A DNA stretch of 64,000 bases. It comes from Polytrichum commune (taxonomy: Eukaryota; Streptophyta; Polytrichopsida; Polytrichales; Polytrichaceae). Shown one piece after another: positions 11,451-23,199 of this stretch. Position numbers and translations under genes: made by a program. Position 1 is the first letter of the stretch. Every line of letters begins with the position of its first letter. The stretch covers positions 12,402,001 to 12,466,000 of the forward strand of contig OX485806.1 in the NCBI GenBank assembly GCA_950295325.1, in the 5' to 3' direction. The notes beneath the pieces are model-generated. The model saw only the letters and a program-made list of their open reading frames with translations, did no database searches and was not told the origin of the DNA.

Positions 11451-12380
11451 ATGTTAGACGCGAATCTGAAGTCCTATCCATTTGGAAGAGCTTTTGCCAC
11501 AGATGAGTGGTTAGGCACCATCTCTTTCTTCGGAGACTCTTCAGTGTTTCTTCCACCATTTATCACATCCGCAATCGACAAGCTCCGGAATCAAGGAAAC
11601 AGCAGCAGCAACAATAATAAGGATTGGGCTCGTTCAGTTCTGACTGCAATTTTACCTCCTTGCGCTGCCTCGCTCTCTTTCTTCTGTAACCTTGCATTAG
11701 CTCAAGGGGCGGGAAGAATCATTAGGGTTTCATGTGCTACCCCGGTTGTTGGACCAGTTCTGGGTGGCTTGGCGGTTGCGGCAGCGTCAGCGGCATCTGC
11801 CCAGACATCATTCACTGTGCGAAGATTGTGCGAGGAGGATGGAAGGTTGGAGAGAATTGAGCTTATATCACGAGAGAGGGCATTGTTTTATGCCCTGTTT
11901 GGGTTAGTTGCCTACAAGGTTCTCGGAGGCACCTTTAGGAATGTGATGCCAAGCAATGTGACTCGGCCGGGAGCACATGCACGATCCTCGATTCCAGCTC
12001 GCGGAATTAAGTATGCCAATGATGTGGAATCTGGGTTAATTAAGGATTTGTTCAAGCGATATGGGTGTCATCACTGTGGGAATAAGAAGGGGCCCACGAT
12101 TGCGGACCACATGCCGGCTAACATGATAGCCAAGCAGGCTATGACCAGGAATTTCTTTAGTAAAATTTTTTGGAGACAAAAGCCAATTGCGCAGCGGCTG
12201 TATCCGCAGTGCCTCTCGTGCTCGAAGATTCAGAGTTCTGCTCTTCGCCATGGTAATCAACCTTTGGTGTTTCATTACCACCGTGGATTCCCGCAGCCTC
12301 CTGCGTGGACAGGGTTTTGTATTGGAGCTTTACAGTTGCAAGCTGATGACGAACCAAGTCATTACCCCAATTCTTATTGA
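11451..12380 (+). CDS. Uncharacterised membrane protein with HNH-like zinc-binding module
   Basis: Intronless, 309 aa. I chose the ATG at 11451; an upstream in-frame GTG at 11427 is not a likely eukaryotic start. Residues about 60-117 form two hydrophobic stretches rich in Ala and Gly (VLTAILPPCAASLSFF and VVGPVLGGLAVAAASAA), which suggests membrane segments or a hairpin. Another hydrophobic patch lies near residues 144-158. The C-terminal part has CHHCG at 206-210, ADHMP at 218-222 and QCLSCSK at 253-259. This spacing (CxxC, then DH, then CxxC) recalls treble-clef HNH domains, where the DH starts the metal motif. I see no clear third catalytic His or Asn, so nuclease activity is unproven and a structural zinc site is as likely. 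I recognise no named family. The tail after about residue 283 overlaps the tandem repeats downstream. Confidence 0.75.
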   Translation: MLDANLKSYPFGRAFATDEWLGTISFFGDSSVFLPPFITSAIDKLRNQGNSSSNNNKDWARSVLTAILPPCAASLSFFCNLALAQGAGRIIRVSCATPVVGPVLGGLAVAAASAASAQTSFTVRRLCEEDGRLERIELISRERALFYALFGLVAYKVLGGTFRNVMPSNVTRPGAHARSSIPARGIKYANDVESGLIKDLFKRYGCHHCGNKKGPTIADHMPANMIAKQAMTRNFFSKIFWRQKPIAQRLYPQCLSCSKIQSSALRHGNQPLVFHYHRGFPQPPAWTGFCIGALQLQADDEPSHYPNSY

Positions 12381-13640
12381 TTTTGATACGGTTTGGGAAG
12401 TCGGCCGAAGTACGCAATTTTATCGCAGCAAACTGCCCCCCTTCGCTGCGTGTATCTCCAGGATCAGTAAGCAACAATCGTCGCACTTTGTCATAGCAGA
12501 ATATCGGGCGAGGTGTTCCTCTACATGAGCATGTGTAAGATTTATGGAGGAGTTTAGGGTTTAGGATTCCTATTGTGAATCGAGAGAGGTCCTGAGTGTA
12601 CTATAGCACTTTCGTCTATATGTTTCCTGAAAATCATTGCTGATTGAGTAATTCACAGGCTACCACAAATTCCCAGAATGGAAGTCACCCAACTTTGCAA
12701 AACATGATAGCCTCCTGCCTGGCCAGGATTTTGTATTGGAGCTTTGCAGGTGTAAGATGATGACGAACAGAGTCATTGCCCCAATTTTTATTGCTGAATA
12801 CTCATCCTGGATGTGTGTGAGTAATCATTGGCCAAGAAGTCGATCGGATTACACAATCTTTTGGCAGCAGTCAAGTATCTCCAGTACCATTGTCTCACTG
12901 TGGCAAAGCACATTATTGGGCGAGGTATTGCTCTACATGAGCAGTTGTAAGGTTTATGTATGTGTTTAGAGTTTAGAGTTCCTATTTTGAATCGAGAGAG
13001 GTGCTGAGTGTACTATACGACTTTCATCTATGCGTTGCCTGAAGATCATTGCTGATACTCACCTTAGAATAGCCATGGAATCTGAGCTACCGCAATGAGT
13101 AATTCACAGCTCGCCATGAATTCCCAGAACAGATAACTATCCAAATATGCAAAAACATGATAGCCACGCAGGCTATGGCGAGGGTTTTGCAGTGGAGCTT
13201 TACGAGTGCAAGATGATGACGAACAAAGTTAATACCCCAATCCTTATTGATGGATGCGGATCCTGGATGCGTGTGTAATTCTTGGCCGAGATCTCGACCA
13301 GATTAAGCACTTTGGCAGCAAATTTCCCCCTTCACTGTGTGTATTTTCAAGATCAGTAAGCAACAAATGTCTCACTGTGGGATAGCACACTATTGGGCAA
13401 TGTATTCCTCTACATGAGCATTTGTGAGGTTTGTGGAAGAATTTATGGTTCCTAAATTGAATCGGAAGAGATTCTGAGTAGACTAAAGTACTTTCACCTA
13501 TGGGTTGTTTGAAATTCATTGCTGATACTCATTCTGATAGCTCAGAATTGCCATAAAATTCTGAGCTATCGCAATGAGCAATTCATAGCTTGCCATTTGC
13601 CCCCAATTTGCAAACCACCCGACTTTGTGAAACAGTGATT
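12300..13640 (+). repeat. Three tandem units derived from the 3' end of the HNH-like gene
   Basis: The string GATGACGAAC recurs at 12344, 12758 and 13215 with long matching flanks on both sides (GTATTGGAGCTTT before, CCCCAATT..TATTG after, then GCGAGGTATTGCTCTACATG and AATCGAGAGAGGT). Unit 1 overlaps the last 80 bp of the coding region. Units 2 and 3 also begin with ACATGATAGCC, which matches coding DNA at 12121, so they join two parts of the gene that lie about 150 bp apart in the intact copy. None of the downstream units is open. Confidence 0.8.
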
Positions 13641-14899
13641 ATCTTTATGCAAGTGAAAATGTGTCATAGTTTGCCCCTCTTAATTGACTATGAGTTACAG
13701 AGGCAAGGAAGTCAAAGGTTGGTTGTATTTCAGCTATTGTGATTTTTGTAACCCCCATGAATACACAAGCACAGTAGTAGAGGTGCAGATTTCGATTAGG
13801 TACAATTTAGGTGCCCAGCACAAGTCTGGCAAGATATTAGCAATAAAAAAATAAAAATGAAATCCTGATCTTTTCCTTTAACAGATCCAAGTACCAAGTG
13901 ACAACTGGTCACATAAATAAACATTTGGTATAAGGTGTGCAATGGCCCTATTGTGGGCAGACAAATTTGGCAAGTGGATCCGTCAGGAATGGACTTATTC
14001 AGTTAGCAATTGCGTCACATATAAGAAGATTAAGGTTTGTAAGAGTTCAAAGTGATCTCTCTCTCTCTCTCAATGATCACATATGCCCTCCAATTGCATT
14101 AACTATTGAATTGAGAATGGTGTCTATATCTCGAGCACATAGTCCAATCACATCATAAACATGTGTCTTTTTGGTGTCCATTCTTACCTACAAGCCTTGC
14201 CATATACCACTCAAATGTAGATGTCCAATTAAGAAGAGTGACCACATCTGGCCCACCTTACATGCACCTATGAAAAGTGAAACTGTGCCTCAGCTCAATT
14301 GTAGTACGGACAGCTGCTATACTGGAGAAAAGGGTGCTCTCTGGAAAGGTGTGGCAATTTAGTTATATACAAAAGTTCCTCAATGGACTTTCATGAGAAA
14401 TTTACCAAGATAGCTTATATAGTAGTCAATCCTTTGAAATGTTTTTGCCAAAGTGTTTCAATACAGTTGTACAGATGGCCTCTGGACAGATATCCATATG
14501 TTTGGACAGACAATTATCAGTTGCCCAATTATGTAGAAAGGGAAACCCTTCACTGGACAAAGGCTGTATTGATGAACAACCTACTGGGCAAAGCTTCAGG
14601 AACAAAAGCTAAACATTGGTATGACAAAGGGCAATGCGTTTTGGCAGTTTCAGCAATTTGTCACTGGAATTCCTACTCTCGCATCTGTTATCTAGCGTAC
14701 AAAATTATGGTGCCAGACTACTTATCTGGCTACCACATGAACACGATATGGTGATTCTATGAGCGAGCAAACCTCAAAGAAGAGACACTAACCGTGAAGA
14801 AGGGCTCATAAGGTGACAACTCTATTACCTCTAGAAGGTGTTGATCTCGAAAGCTACAGGCTAATTGAATTTGTTGCACATCATTGTGGTACTGATAAA
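13641..14899. other. Intergenic, no gene seen
   Basis: This lies between the HNH-like gene repeats and the 3' end of PYRR. A 123-codon ORF at 14383-14754 shows no family features and I do not call it. A (TC) run is near 14057. The PYRR 3' UTR must lie in its right-hand part. Confidence 0.6.
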
Positions 14900-17800
14900 C
14901 TAAAACAATGGAGCAGCAGATCCAGGCAGCCTTGGGCTCCCGTTTGGTTCCCAGTTAGTGCTTTGGGCAATTTCGGACCGCAGCTCCATGAGCATTTGTC
15001 CCAGCTTGTTCTCCCCATCCCCATGTCTCCCGGCACCCCAAAACTTATCATTCTGTGATGCTTCCACCAACACAGCCCCTGCGGTTGACAGTAGAAAATC
15101 TTGAAGAACCGGGTATGTAGTAAACTTGGCGTGCAGGGCTGTCTTCATTGCACTTAACCTTGCCACTGACCAATCGGGTCTAACCTGTAATCACCAGGTC
15201 ACATCATAATATTACTGCAAAGCTTGGCACTAGTCTAAGATGCAAACTCGTTAAAAGGCCTACAGATTTACTCTTACATAAACTTTACTCTGCAAATTCA
15301 CTGCTGTCAATGGGTAGTACCAGATCGGGACGCTGGCGTGCAAGTGTTCTCCCAAATCTAGCTGCTTCTTCAGGGCCCTCAGCATCTCGAATCTTTGCTA
15401 CACAAACTTCTGCCAGTTGATCTTTTATACCCACAAATTTCTGTGCCTGGAGAAACACACAACAAACATGATCTGAGCCAACAAGTACCAATAGCAAGCG
15501 AGGTGTCGTCACCTCCTTATTATTTCGCAAATGCAGGACATTTAAACCTCCAATTCACATAACCACAATAGGAGAACTACACAATTATCTACGAAAATGG
15601 CTTGAAAAATCACAAAACCAACAGTAGATCTGCAATTATTGAAGTTTCTATCAGAAACTATTATCCCCACAATGTAATTGGGGTGGAATAGTACTTTCTG
15701 AACTCAGTAGACCCTGAGGATTGCTCAACATTTTTGTACCTGATAGTAGTGCTCCACACTCTTCCATGGCACTTGCACTCCATTTTCATCTGCCAAGGAG
15801 ATAGGGTGCGGGGAGAAGTTGGAGAGTGCCCCATATGGATCCCAAGGCTTGTAGAAGGAGATGACTTGTGGCTGTTGAGGTGTGGAGGCTATCCTAATGT
15901 CCATGGCAGCTGCTGCCTCCACCACAGCTGGAATGTTGGGTTGAAGATTTGGAATTGGTTGGACATAGCCTGATATGAGCATGTCTGGTCCAATCTGTGG
16001 ACAAATACACCAATTATGTCTCAAATTATGCAAGCTATGTATCACAATCTCACTTCCAATGCTTACATCGGTTCACTTACCACTGATAATTTTTTACCTT
16101 TACAATGATCTAGAATAAGGAACTATTGCCTGATCAAATTTCTCAGTTCATAATATTTGAGCTTACCGGTATCATATCTGTGAAAAAATCTATTTTTTCA
16201 TGACTTTGTGGCCTAATCATGATAGGGTCAAGAATTGTAACAACCCAAAGATTTATCTGAGGGAGGTCATGGTGTGAAATCCTCACTGTCAACACATACA
16301 TGAAAGTGGAGAGAGCAGAACTAACCGCTTCGAAATTCACATCTGATAACTGGAGTGCTTGTGTCATCTCCACCATTCCAAGCTCTCCTACTGGTGTAGG
16401 CGCTGTGGTGCCTCCAATAATCTTTGGGGCGACAAATGCAATAACCTGATGCTCATCACTGACAAGGTTAAGCAACAAACCAATCTATTATCACAAGATG
16501 TTTGATGTTGCTGATATATTGACATATTATAGAAGGGACACTGGAGACATTTTAAGGAAGAAGCGCACTTCTCAGAACCAAAGAGTATACTTGAAGTATA
16601 CATTCCATGCACAGAATCGTGTCAACTGATTTTGTCAGTAGTGAATTTTTGCACTCCCTGAGTAGGTAGCCAAGGTATGGACATATCAACAGTAAAAATA
16701 TATCCTGCTGACATTATTCATGAGAAAGCTTGACAGTGATTGAAATTGGAAAAAATGAAAAGACTACCTTGTGAATAACACCCGATGCAATAGCTGGAGC
16801 TGATAGCATGCCACCACATTCCCATAAGATTGACAGAAAGCCTCTGTCATAGCAGTATTCCATCACTGCCTTCGGGGTCAGGAAGTCAAACTCCACCACC
16901 TCTACTCCTCTTGACGCTAGCATCAGTTGGAAATCCCGGCGGACACCTTTCTGAGTCATAACTAGAGTCTGTGTTGTGGAGACATCCCACAGCTTGGCAT
17001 CCTCTGGTAGGTTTAAGCATCGTGACATAATGATCCGAATGGGAAGATGCCCTCCTTCTTGCCGAGTTGTAAGTCGTGGATCTGCTCAAAGCAGAAAACC
17101 AATTAATGTGAAGCTGGGTGACTTGTTGCATAAACCGGTTCATATTCTAATTCATTGCAAGACAGTGGGATGGGGAATTGAAGTGCACTTACTATCGCGA
17201 CGAACCGTGTTGCCCCCTACAATGATGGCATCACTTTGTGCACGAGTTGCAAAAACACGCTGCCGTGATTGCTTGCTGGACACCCATGCCGAATGCCCTG
17301 TGCTTGCTGCAATCTTTCCTGCTCAAACCCACAAGGTCATCATAAGTAAAGGTTTGTTTTTGTCATCTGCTCCATCATGCAATTGTTACTGCACTTCAGA
17401 GATAATCAATGACCAAATAGAGAGTACATTTCCTTGTCTCGTATGTAGTTCAGTCCATACTTCAATCCCTCAGCACTTTTCTTTAACTACACAATGCAGC
17501 CAGAGACATTCCTTAAAACCAACGTCATTTGGGGAAGGAGGTTTTCTGCAGAATTTATACCTACTTTTCATCTGACCAATTGACTTTTGACTACATTCCA
17601 AGTTGATATTTGAATGCAAATATGCAAGGTTCTTGCATTAGGTACAGGACTCCTGATGAAATGTATTGGTTTCAATAAGAAAAAGTGGCAGAGAGTGCTC
17701 TTTCTTAGATATTCTTCATTTGACAAGGACACAAAAAGATGGAAAGCCCTTACTCCATTGACTTAGATAATGGATAGAAATGCTTGGTACCATCAAGAGT

Positions 17801-19648
17801 CATTGCATACTTCAGAACAGAATAAGGAATATTTTTGGTAGCCCTGTAAAGCAACGGTGCATTTACTAATTGGCAGGCCTTGAGTGCTTCCTGCATGTCC
17901 ACCACCACCACCACATCCACATCAGATCTTCTGACTAAAACGAGGTTGACAGAAAAGATGATCAAGGGAGACAGATTGGACGATTCTGAAATTGCAGATT
18001 ACTTATTTGCCTATGCACTATGCAATAAACAAATACGTACTACTTTGTTGTGCAGAAACTCCAAGAAGCTCTTGAAATAAATAACCATCAAAACCCTGTA
18101 TCATGCAATTTCATGATACAAAGGAGGGATCAAAACAATTGCAGAGAATGAAGAGCTTCTTGTTTGTTTTCTCGAATCTAACTGATTGAAATTCCTGTTA
18201 AAAGCAGAAGCAGCAGCAACTACGGAATTGGCTTCCACCCTGGCATACAAACTCTCAAGGAAATCTCATGAAATCCTTCCAACTGCTTTCTTCATAAGAG
18301 GAAGGGTATCACAGTGGGGGTATTTTAAACCTCGTGCACAGTCAGGGTTTGGGGTTTTGAGACCAGGGCAGTACCTTAATGCTGCCTCAGGAAACAATAA
18401 ACCATGAAACTGTATCGTGCAATTTCTGAATGATTAAAGGGCTGAAAACAATTGCAGAGAATGAAGAGCTTGACGTTCGTTTTCTTAAATCTAACTGATT
18501 GAAATTCTTGTTGAGAGCAAAAGCAGCAGCGACTACAGAATTGGCTTCCCCCCCGGCATACAAACTCACTAAAGAAATCTCATGAAAATCTCATGAAAAT
18601 CTTCCATCCACTTTCTTGATACGAGGAAAGGAATTACAATAGGGTTTTTAAACCCTCATGCACAATCAGGGTTTGGGGTTTTAAGACCAGGGCAGTACCT
18701 TAATGCTGCCTCCGGTGTCCAAATCCTCTCCACCCACTTCCACCATGGCACCTGCTTGTCGGAGGGCGGCGATGGCTTTGCCTCGCAAATGCTGCAATGG
18801 ATGTGGCATCCCTACTACCACCCTTGACACTCCTGCCTGTCATATGATTACTGCTATCAGCCGATTGAATGTGCTCCTAGCCACTCTTGACCCAGATAAG
18901 AAATTCAGATGGAGGCAATCTTAACCCAGATAAGCAATTCAGCATTGAAGAGCTCTTGACTCAGATGAGCAATTCAATGTTAATTGCGTCTTAATCCAGA
19001 TAAGAAATTTAGTATCGGGCACTCTTAACCCAAATGAGCAATCCAGCATCGAGGCACTCTTAACCCAGATGATTCAGCATTCAGGCACTCTTAAGTCAGA
19101 TAGAGAAATTCAGCATCGAGACACTCTTAACCCAGATAAGAAATGCAGGATTGAGGCACTCTTAACCCAGACAAGAAATTTAGCATTGAGACACTCTTCA
19201 CCCAGATAAGAAATCCAGCATTGATTGCACAAATATTCAGATAATTCCAGGACCGTATGAGAAAGTCACCCAAACACACACACACACACACACACACACC
19301 TACCTGGATGAGGGCGCGGACAGCACTGTCATCGCCATGGCAATCTCCCGGCTCCAAATTCAAGTACGCGGTCGCCGTCCTCGCTGATTCTCCCGCCCTT
19401 TCCACCGCCTGCACTTCGGCGCTCTTGGTACCTTGGGCGTACAGAAACCCCTCGCCCACAACGTTGCCTCTGTGGACAATGACACATCCAGAATTCGGAT
19501 GTGGGGCACTCAATCCTGCGGACGACCCCGCCAGCTCCGCAGCGCGCAAAAGATGCCGCGTATCATATTCGGGTATGGAGGAGCTTGTCCTTGGGAGTTG
19601 CGGCGAGGAACAAGCTCTCACGGAGAGAGAGAGAGCTTGTACATTCAT
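14900..19648 (-). CDS. PYRR: Riboflavin biosynthesis protein PYRR (pyrimidine reductase with C-terminal NADAR domain), plastid
   Basis: Nine exons in gene order: 19648-19304, 18836-18699, 17890-17791, 17318-17193, 17081-16768, 16445-16326, 15994-15740, 15446-15321, 15184-14900. They total 1809 nt, 602 aa, close to the usual ~600. Residues 1-25 look like a transit peptide. Residues 30-155 are a RibD-type deaminase fold (APHPNSGCVIV, NLEPGDCHG), but the zinc-site HAE is SAE and the PCxxxGxxPPC motif is lost, as is normal for plant PYRR. Residues about 170-380 are the reductase (LKYAMTLDGKIAAS, SDAIIVGGNTVRRDNPRL, VLWECGG-like SILWECGG, APKIIGG). Residues 426-590 are NADAR (ISFYKPWDPYGALSNFS, VEHYYQ, VEASQNDKFWGAG). 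The reductase reduces 5-amino-6-ribosylamino-uracil phosphate. NADAR is an N-glycosidase that removes reactive early intermediates. Exon 2 is followed in its intron by a 324-bp tandem duplication. Confidence 0.95.
18075..18720 (-). repeat. Tandem duplication (324 bp) in PYRR intron 2, copying the exon 2 donor
   Basis: The block around ACAATTGCAGAGAATGAAGA (first near 18137, then near 18451) repeats through to GACCAGGGCAGTACCTTAAT at 18361 and 18685. On the gene strand this last string is the end of exon 2 and its GT donor, so the copy at about 18366-18386 is an extra splice donor with about 14 bases of exon 2 attached and no acceptor next to it. It should be ignored by splicing or could act as a decoy. 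Confidence 0.9.
18877..19226 (-). repeat. Minisatellite, about 10 copies of a 35-bp unit, in PYRR intron 1
   Basis: The plus-strand unit is close to CACTCTTAACCCAGATAAG followed by AAATTCAGCATTGAGG, repeated head to tail with point changes and small deletions. It fills most of intron 1, between exon 2 (ends 18836) and the CA run beside exon 1. Confidence 0.9.
19271..19299. repeat. (CA)n microsatellite beside the PYRR exon 1 donor
   Basis: About 13 CA units lie immediately inside intron 1. On the gene strand the donor reads CAG|GTAGGTGTGTG, so the repeat begins within a few bases of the splice site. Length changes could affect splicing; this is inference. Confidence 0.85.
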
Positions 19649-19687
19649 GGTTAAGGTTCACTTAAATTGGTCTCTCTTTCGTTTTAA

Positions 19688-20268
19688 TATCTGCTATCGA
19701 CCATTAGAGGATGGTGGAGAAGCTTTGTAACCTTCGACCTTACCCAATTCCCAATGCAATTACATGTAAAATGAGAAGGACATCAATGAGGAGAATGATT
19801 CACTGGACTCTCGAGGGGTTTATGGCATACGTTTCTGCTATCGACCATACAAGAACGGTGGAGAAGCTTTGTGACCTTCGACCTTACCCAATTTCCAATG
19901 CACCTTTCTTATAGAAATAAGAAAGACCCCAATAAGGAGAATGATTCACTGGACTTTCAAGGGTTTGTGGCACACGAATCTGCTATCGACCATTAGAGGA
20001 TGTTGGAGAAGCTTCTGACCTCCGACCTTACCCAATTCCCAATGCACCTTACTTATAGAAATGAGAAGGATCCCAGTGAGGAATATGATTCATTGGACTC
20101 GAGGGTTTATGACATGCGTATCTGCTATCGACAACACAAGAATGGTGGAGACGCTTTGTAACCTTCGACCTTACCCAATTTCCAATGCACCTTACTCATA
20201 CAACTGAGAAGGACTTATAGAAGTGAGAAGGACCCCAATGAGGAGTGATTCACAGGACTCAAGGGCTT
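19688..20268 (-). repeat. Four tandem ~144-bp units just upstream of PYRR
   Basis: TCTGCTATCGACC (last copy ..GACA) starts at 19690, 19834, 19979 and 20121. Each is followed by GGTGGAGAAGCTTTGTAACC, TTCGACCTTACCCAATT, CCAATGCACC, GAGAAGGA and GATTCACTGGACT. The array starts about 40 bp from the PYRR start codon, so it occupies the 5' UTR or core promoter region. Confidence 0.9.
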
Positions 20269-21289
20269 ATGGATTCACATCATAAACCTCTCTCGATGAT
20301 ATCACTGTGTGCCTCTCTGGACGTTGTTGTTGAGTTGCATTCGTTTCTCCTGCTTTAGCTCTGCTTACTCAATGTTGGGCAAGAATGTAGCTCGTCGTGC
20401 ATTTGCCTCCCCAGAAATGAACCCGGTGCAGGCAGGCGCCCACCGAATTGATAAATCCTCGAGTCTCATGAGCCTTCTTTGTAAAAAAATTCACGACACT
20501 TTTATAAGTGGGAAGAACCCAAGACACCACCGGAACCTCGCAGAATATTATAGCATATCGACGAGCAAAACTTCCTGAATTTACTTACCCAAAAACTACT
20601 TACATCAAAATCTTCAAAAAAAATCTATGACTCAAGAAAACCCAGCCTCCGCTTATCCCATCCAATCGATCTACTTACTCGAAATTGATCACAGGAATCC
20701 ACCCGAAGTCACATAATCTTAACTTACGGACATCTCCGACATCACCAACCCAAACATGCGGTCAGACAGATGAGATGATTATTGGACAGATGAGATGATT
20801 ATTGTACTTGAGAGCTGGAAACGTACAAATGTGTACAAGAGCTGCGAGTTCCTCCGAAGAGAGACTACGAACAAGGCATAAAAATGCAAAGGTTTTTAGT
20901 ATGTTCCACCTTCGTGAGTCATTTTGCAAACCCAGAAACTACCCAGAAGAGAAAAAGTAGAGAACATTGAGAAAGTTAATTTTCTTCTTGATCGGAGGAC
21001 GGAAGGATCCGCAATAGATGAATGGGATTTGGCTTAATGTGTGTGTCACATCGGGTGTAAAAGCGAGCATTCCACGCTCGTGAGCCGTAGGCAACCGGAT
21101 AACGAGCATGGATGAATAGATGGGAGGGCATATTAGATGGATGGACGGATGGACGACGTTCATCGGTGTGGATGGATGTGCAACGTATTTGCAATTTGGT
21201 AGGATGATATTTGTTTGTAAGGACCACTTTAGACATGCCTATATCAAACACAACAATAATTTGAACACCTATATTTGATATCTAAAAAT
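20269..21289. other. Intergenic, no gene seen
   Basis: This holds the presumed distal promoter of PYRR. An 89-codon ORF at 20309-20578 has no supporting features. A short duplication GACAGATGAGATGATTATTG occurs twice near 20766 and 20785, and GATGGATG-type runs lie near 21105-21180. Confidence 0.5.
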
Positions 21290-21580
21290 AGGTCTGGGTC
21301 TAAGAATTAGCACCAAACATACGTATATTTAAAAGATATTGGACTATATGTTCAAAATAAGCTAACCACTCCAGGTTCAACAGTCAACATGATTTGGGGT
21401 GGGTGGGGGGGGGCTATATGACCACTTAATGAGCACAAGAATCTTCACTTTAATGATGCATGAAACATTCATACGAACTCCGATAATTATGAGGCAAATG
21501 GTTATAGGCATGATTTAGATTTGTTAAGCATCTTGCACTAATTGTGTGTTTCATTTTCCTATGAGATGTGGGTGCAAATT
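21290..21580 (+). repeat. Interspersed repeat D, copy 1
   Basis: Family D has about ten copies in this window. The consensus order is GGTGTGGATCTAAGAACGGA, CACCAAAATGA, a GATTGGACAATGTGTTCAAA-like stretch, AACCATTCTAGG, AATAGTCAACAT, ATGACCATTTAATGAAC, CTTCACTTTGATAATGAAT, GAGCTCCGAAAATTATGAGG, GGATTTGCTAATCATCTTGC, then ACTAATTGTGTGTTTCATAT and CCTAGAAGAAGTGGG. This copy is complete but diverged, with a G-run at 21399-21413. It has no ORF, and its class is unknown to me. Confidence 0.8.
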
Positions 21581-23199
21581 CATCCAAGGCACATCTATCC
21601 ATGAGTACCTTGATAGAAATCAACCGGGAACGCCTCATGAGGTTTGAATGGTGTTCTAACTAGGTATCCCCTTACAACAAAGGGTTGTGACTATGGAATT
21701 GTGAGGCCCCTCGAAAGTCATTTGAATATTGTAGAATGGAAAATTGAACTTGCATTTTGTGTGGACACGGGCATTTAAGTGTATATTGAACACAATATGC
21801 AGGCGGGTGTCATGGCTATATTGGACCGAAGATTGTGACCATGAGAGATTTAAAATCATTTCTTCGTGAGGTTTTTGCCATGTGTGTAAATATGTCCTAA
21901 ACATGTATTGGACCGGGACTCAGCCAAAGGTTGTTTCATTACCATCTTGTTCACGTGGGCCCTTCCACATACCAAGGTATAATATATCAATGCTTGTGAA
22001 ATTTTGAAGTGTAGATGTCACTGAACTTTGTGTAAGCAACAACTCTTTCAGGTGGGCTTAACGGAATGTCAAATAGACCATAAAGCATTATTCATTGCAT
22101 GCCACATATATCTCATGTAGATTTTCCATCCATCCAAATTTCTTTGGCAACTTGCACGGGAGGTGGGTGGCCTTTAATAACTCACAAATGAGATTGGGGA
22201 CACTATGGAGTTACTACATTCAACATTGAGTCTAAGAACCTTGGAAAACATATAGAATTTTTTTGAGAATAGTTCTCTCCTTGTTCCATTGAAGGGTAGT
22301 CTAAAGAGAGTTGTCTCTTCGTACCTTATTTCAAAGCTTGACCTTCCTCATTTTAGAGGCCAAATCCTTGAACTTCTTCTTCACTTTTGAATGGGAGGGG
22401 GTGTCATCTTTTAGACATCGTGCAACTCAATACTCATAACTTGACGTGCCTGAATTTGTTTGTTTTGTAAACTCTATGTGTAAAGGTAATCAAAGGGAAA
22501 GCAAGTATGGTTTATATGTGAGTGTTGTGTATAATCAATGCTTTTGTAAATCTAAGTGTTTTGCAAACTTATGTAAGTTTAGTTTATGCAAGCATAATCC
22601 CATAGCATTTTACATGATCGGTTAAGTATGTTAAAATTTGTTTCCTTGCAAGTTGTTGCATAAGGTATAACCTTTTAAGAATTTGTTGGCATCATTGCTT
22701 ACCAATTCTTTATTTATGCCAAACTTATAAATCTATGATTTACATGATATCATATCATGTGTAGGTACAATATATTGTGACTAATTGATTTTTTTATTTT
22801 TTTTGTATTAGCCATATTGAGCTCTCTCAAGTTGGGTAATCCTCCAACTAATTTACCCTAAGTGCTCCCACGCTTAGCATGTATCTACCTCCTTAATAAG
22901 TATAAAAAATGTGAGGAGTGTCTCTCACTCACATGAAGAGTAGAAAATACTTGCTCTATTAGGGTTCAAGGCTTATAATGGGTTACATGGGTAAGCTAAT
23001 TTCCTAGAATCCCTAATACACAAAGCCTAATACACTAACCATAGTTTAGTAGCGTGGTTACTCTTCTAGCCAATGTTAAGTGCCCTAATTGTCTATACTT
23101 ATGGCATGGCTCATGACATGGTACAAAGAGGTAGTTTGATCTTAAACGAACACTTTGTCTTTGAGTGGTGTACATTTGGATATGAATGTAATAAGAAAC
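21581..23199. other. Intergenic, no gene seen
   Basis: AT-rich DNA with no open frame longer than 82 codons and no family that I recognise. Confidence 0.5.

Noticed and set aside
14383-14754. 123-codon open frame
   Set aside because: No motif, no supporting context, and downstream of both neighbouring genes' ends.
18877-19226. Regular short repeats as a CRISPR array
   Set aside because: The units are head to tail with no spacers and sit in a plant intron, so this is a minisatellite.
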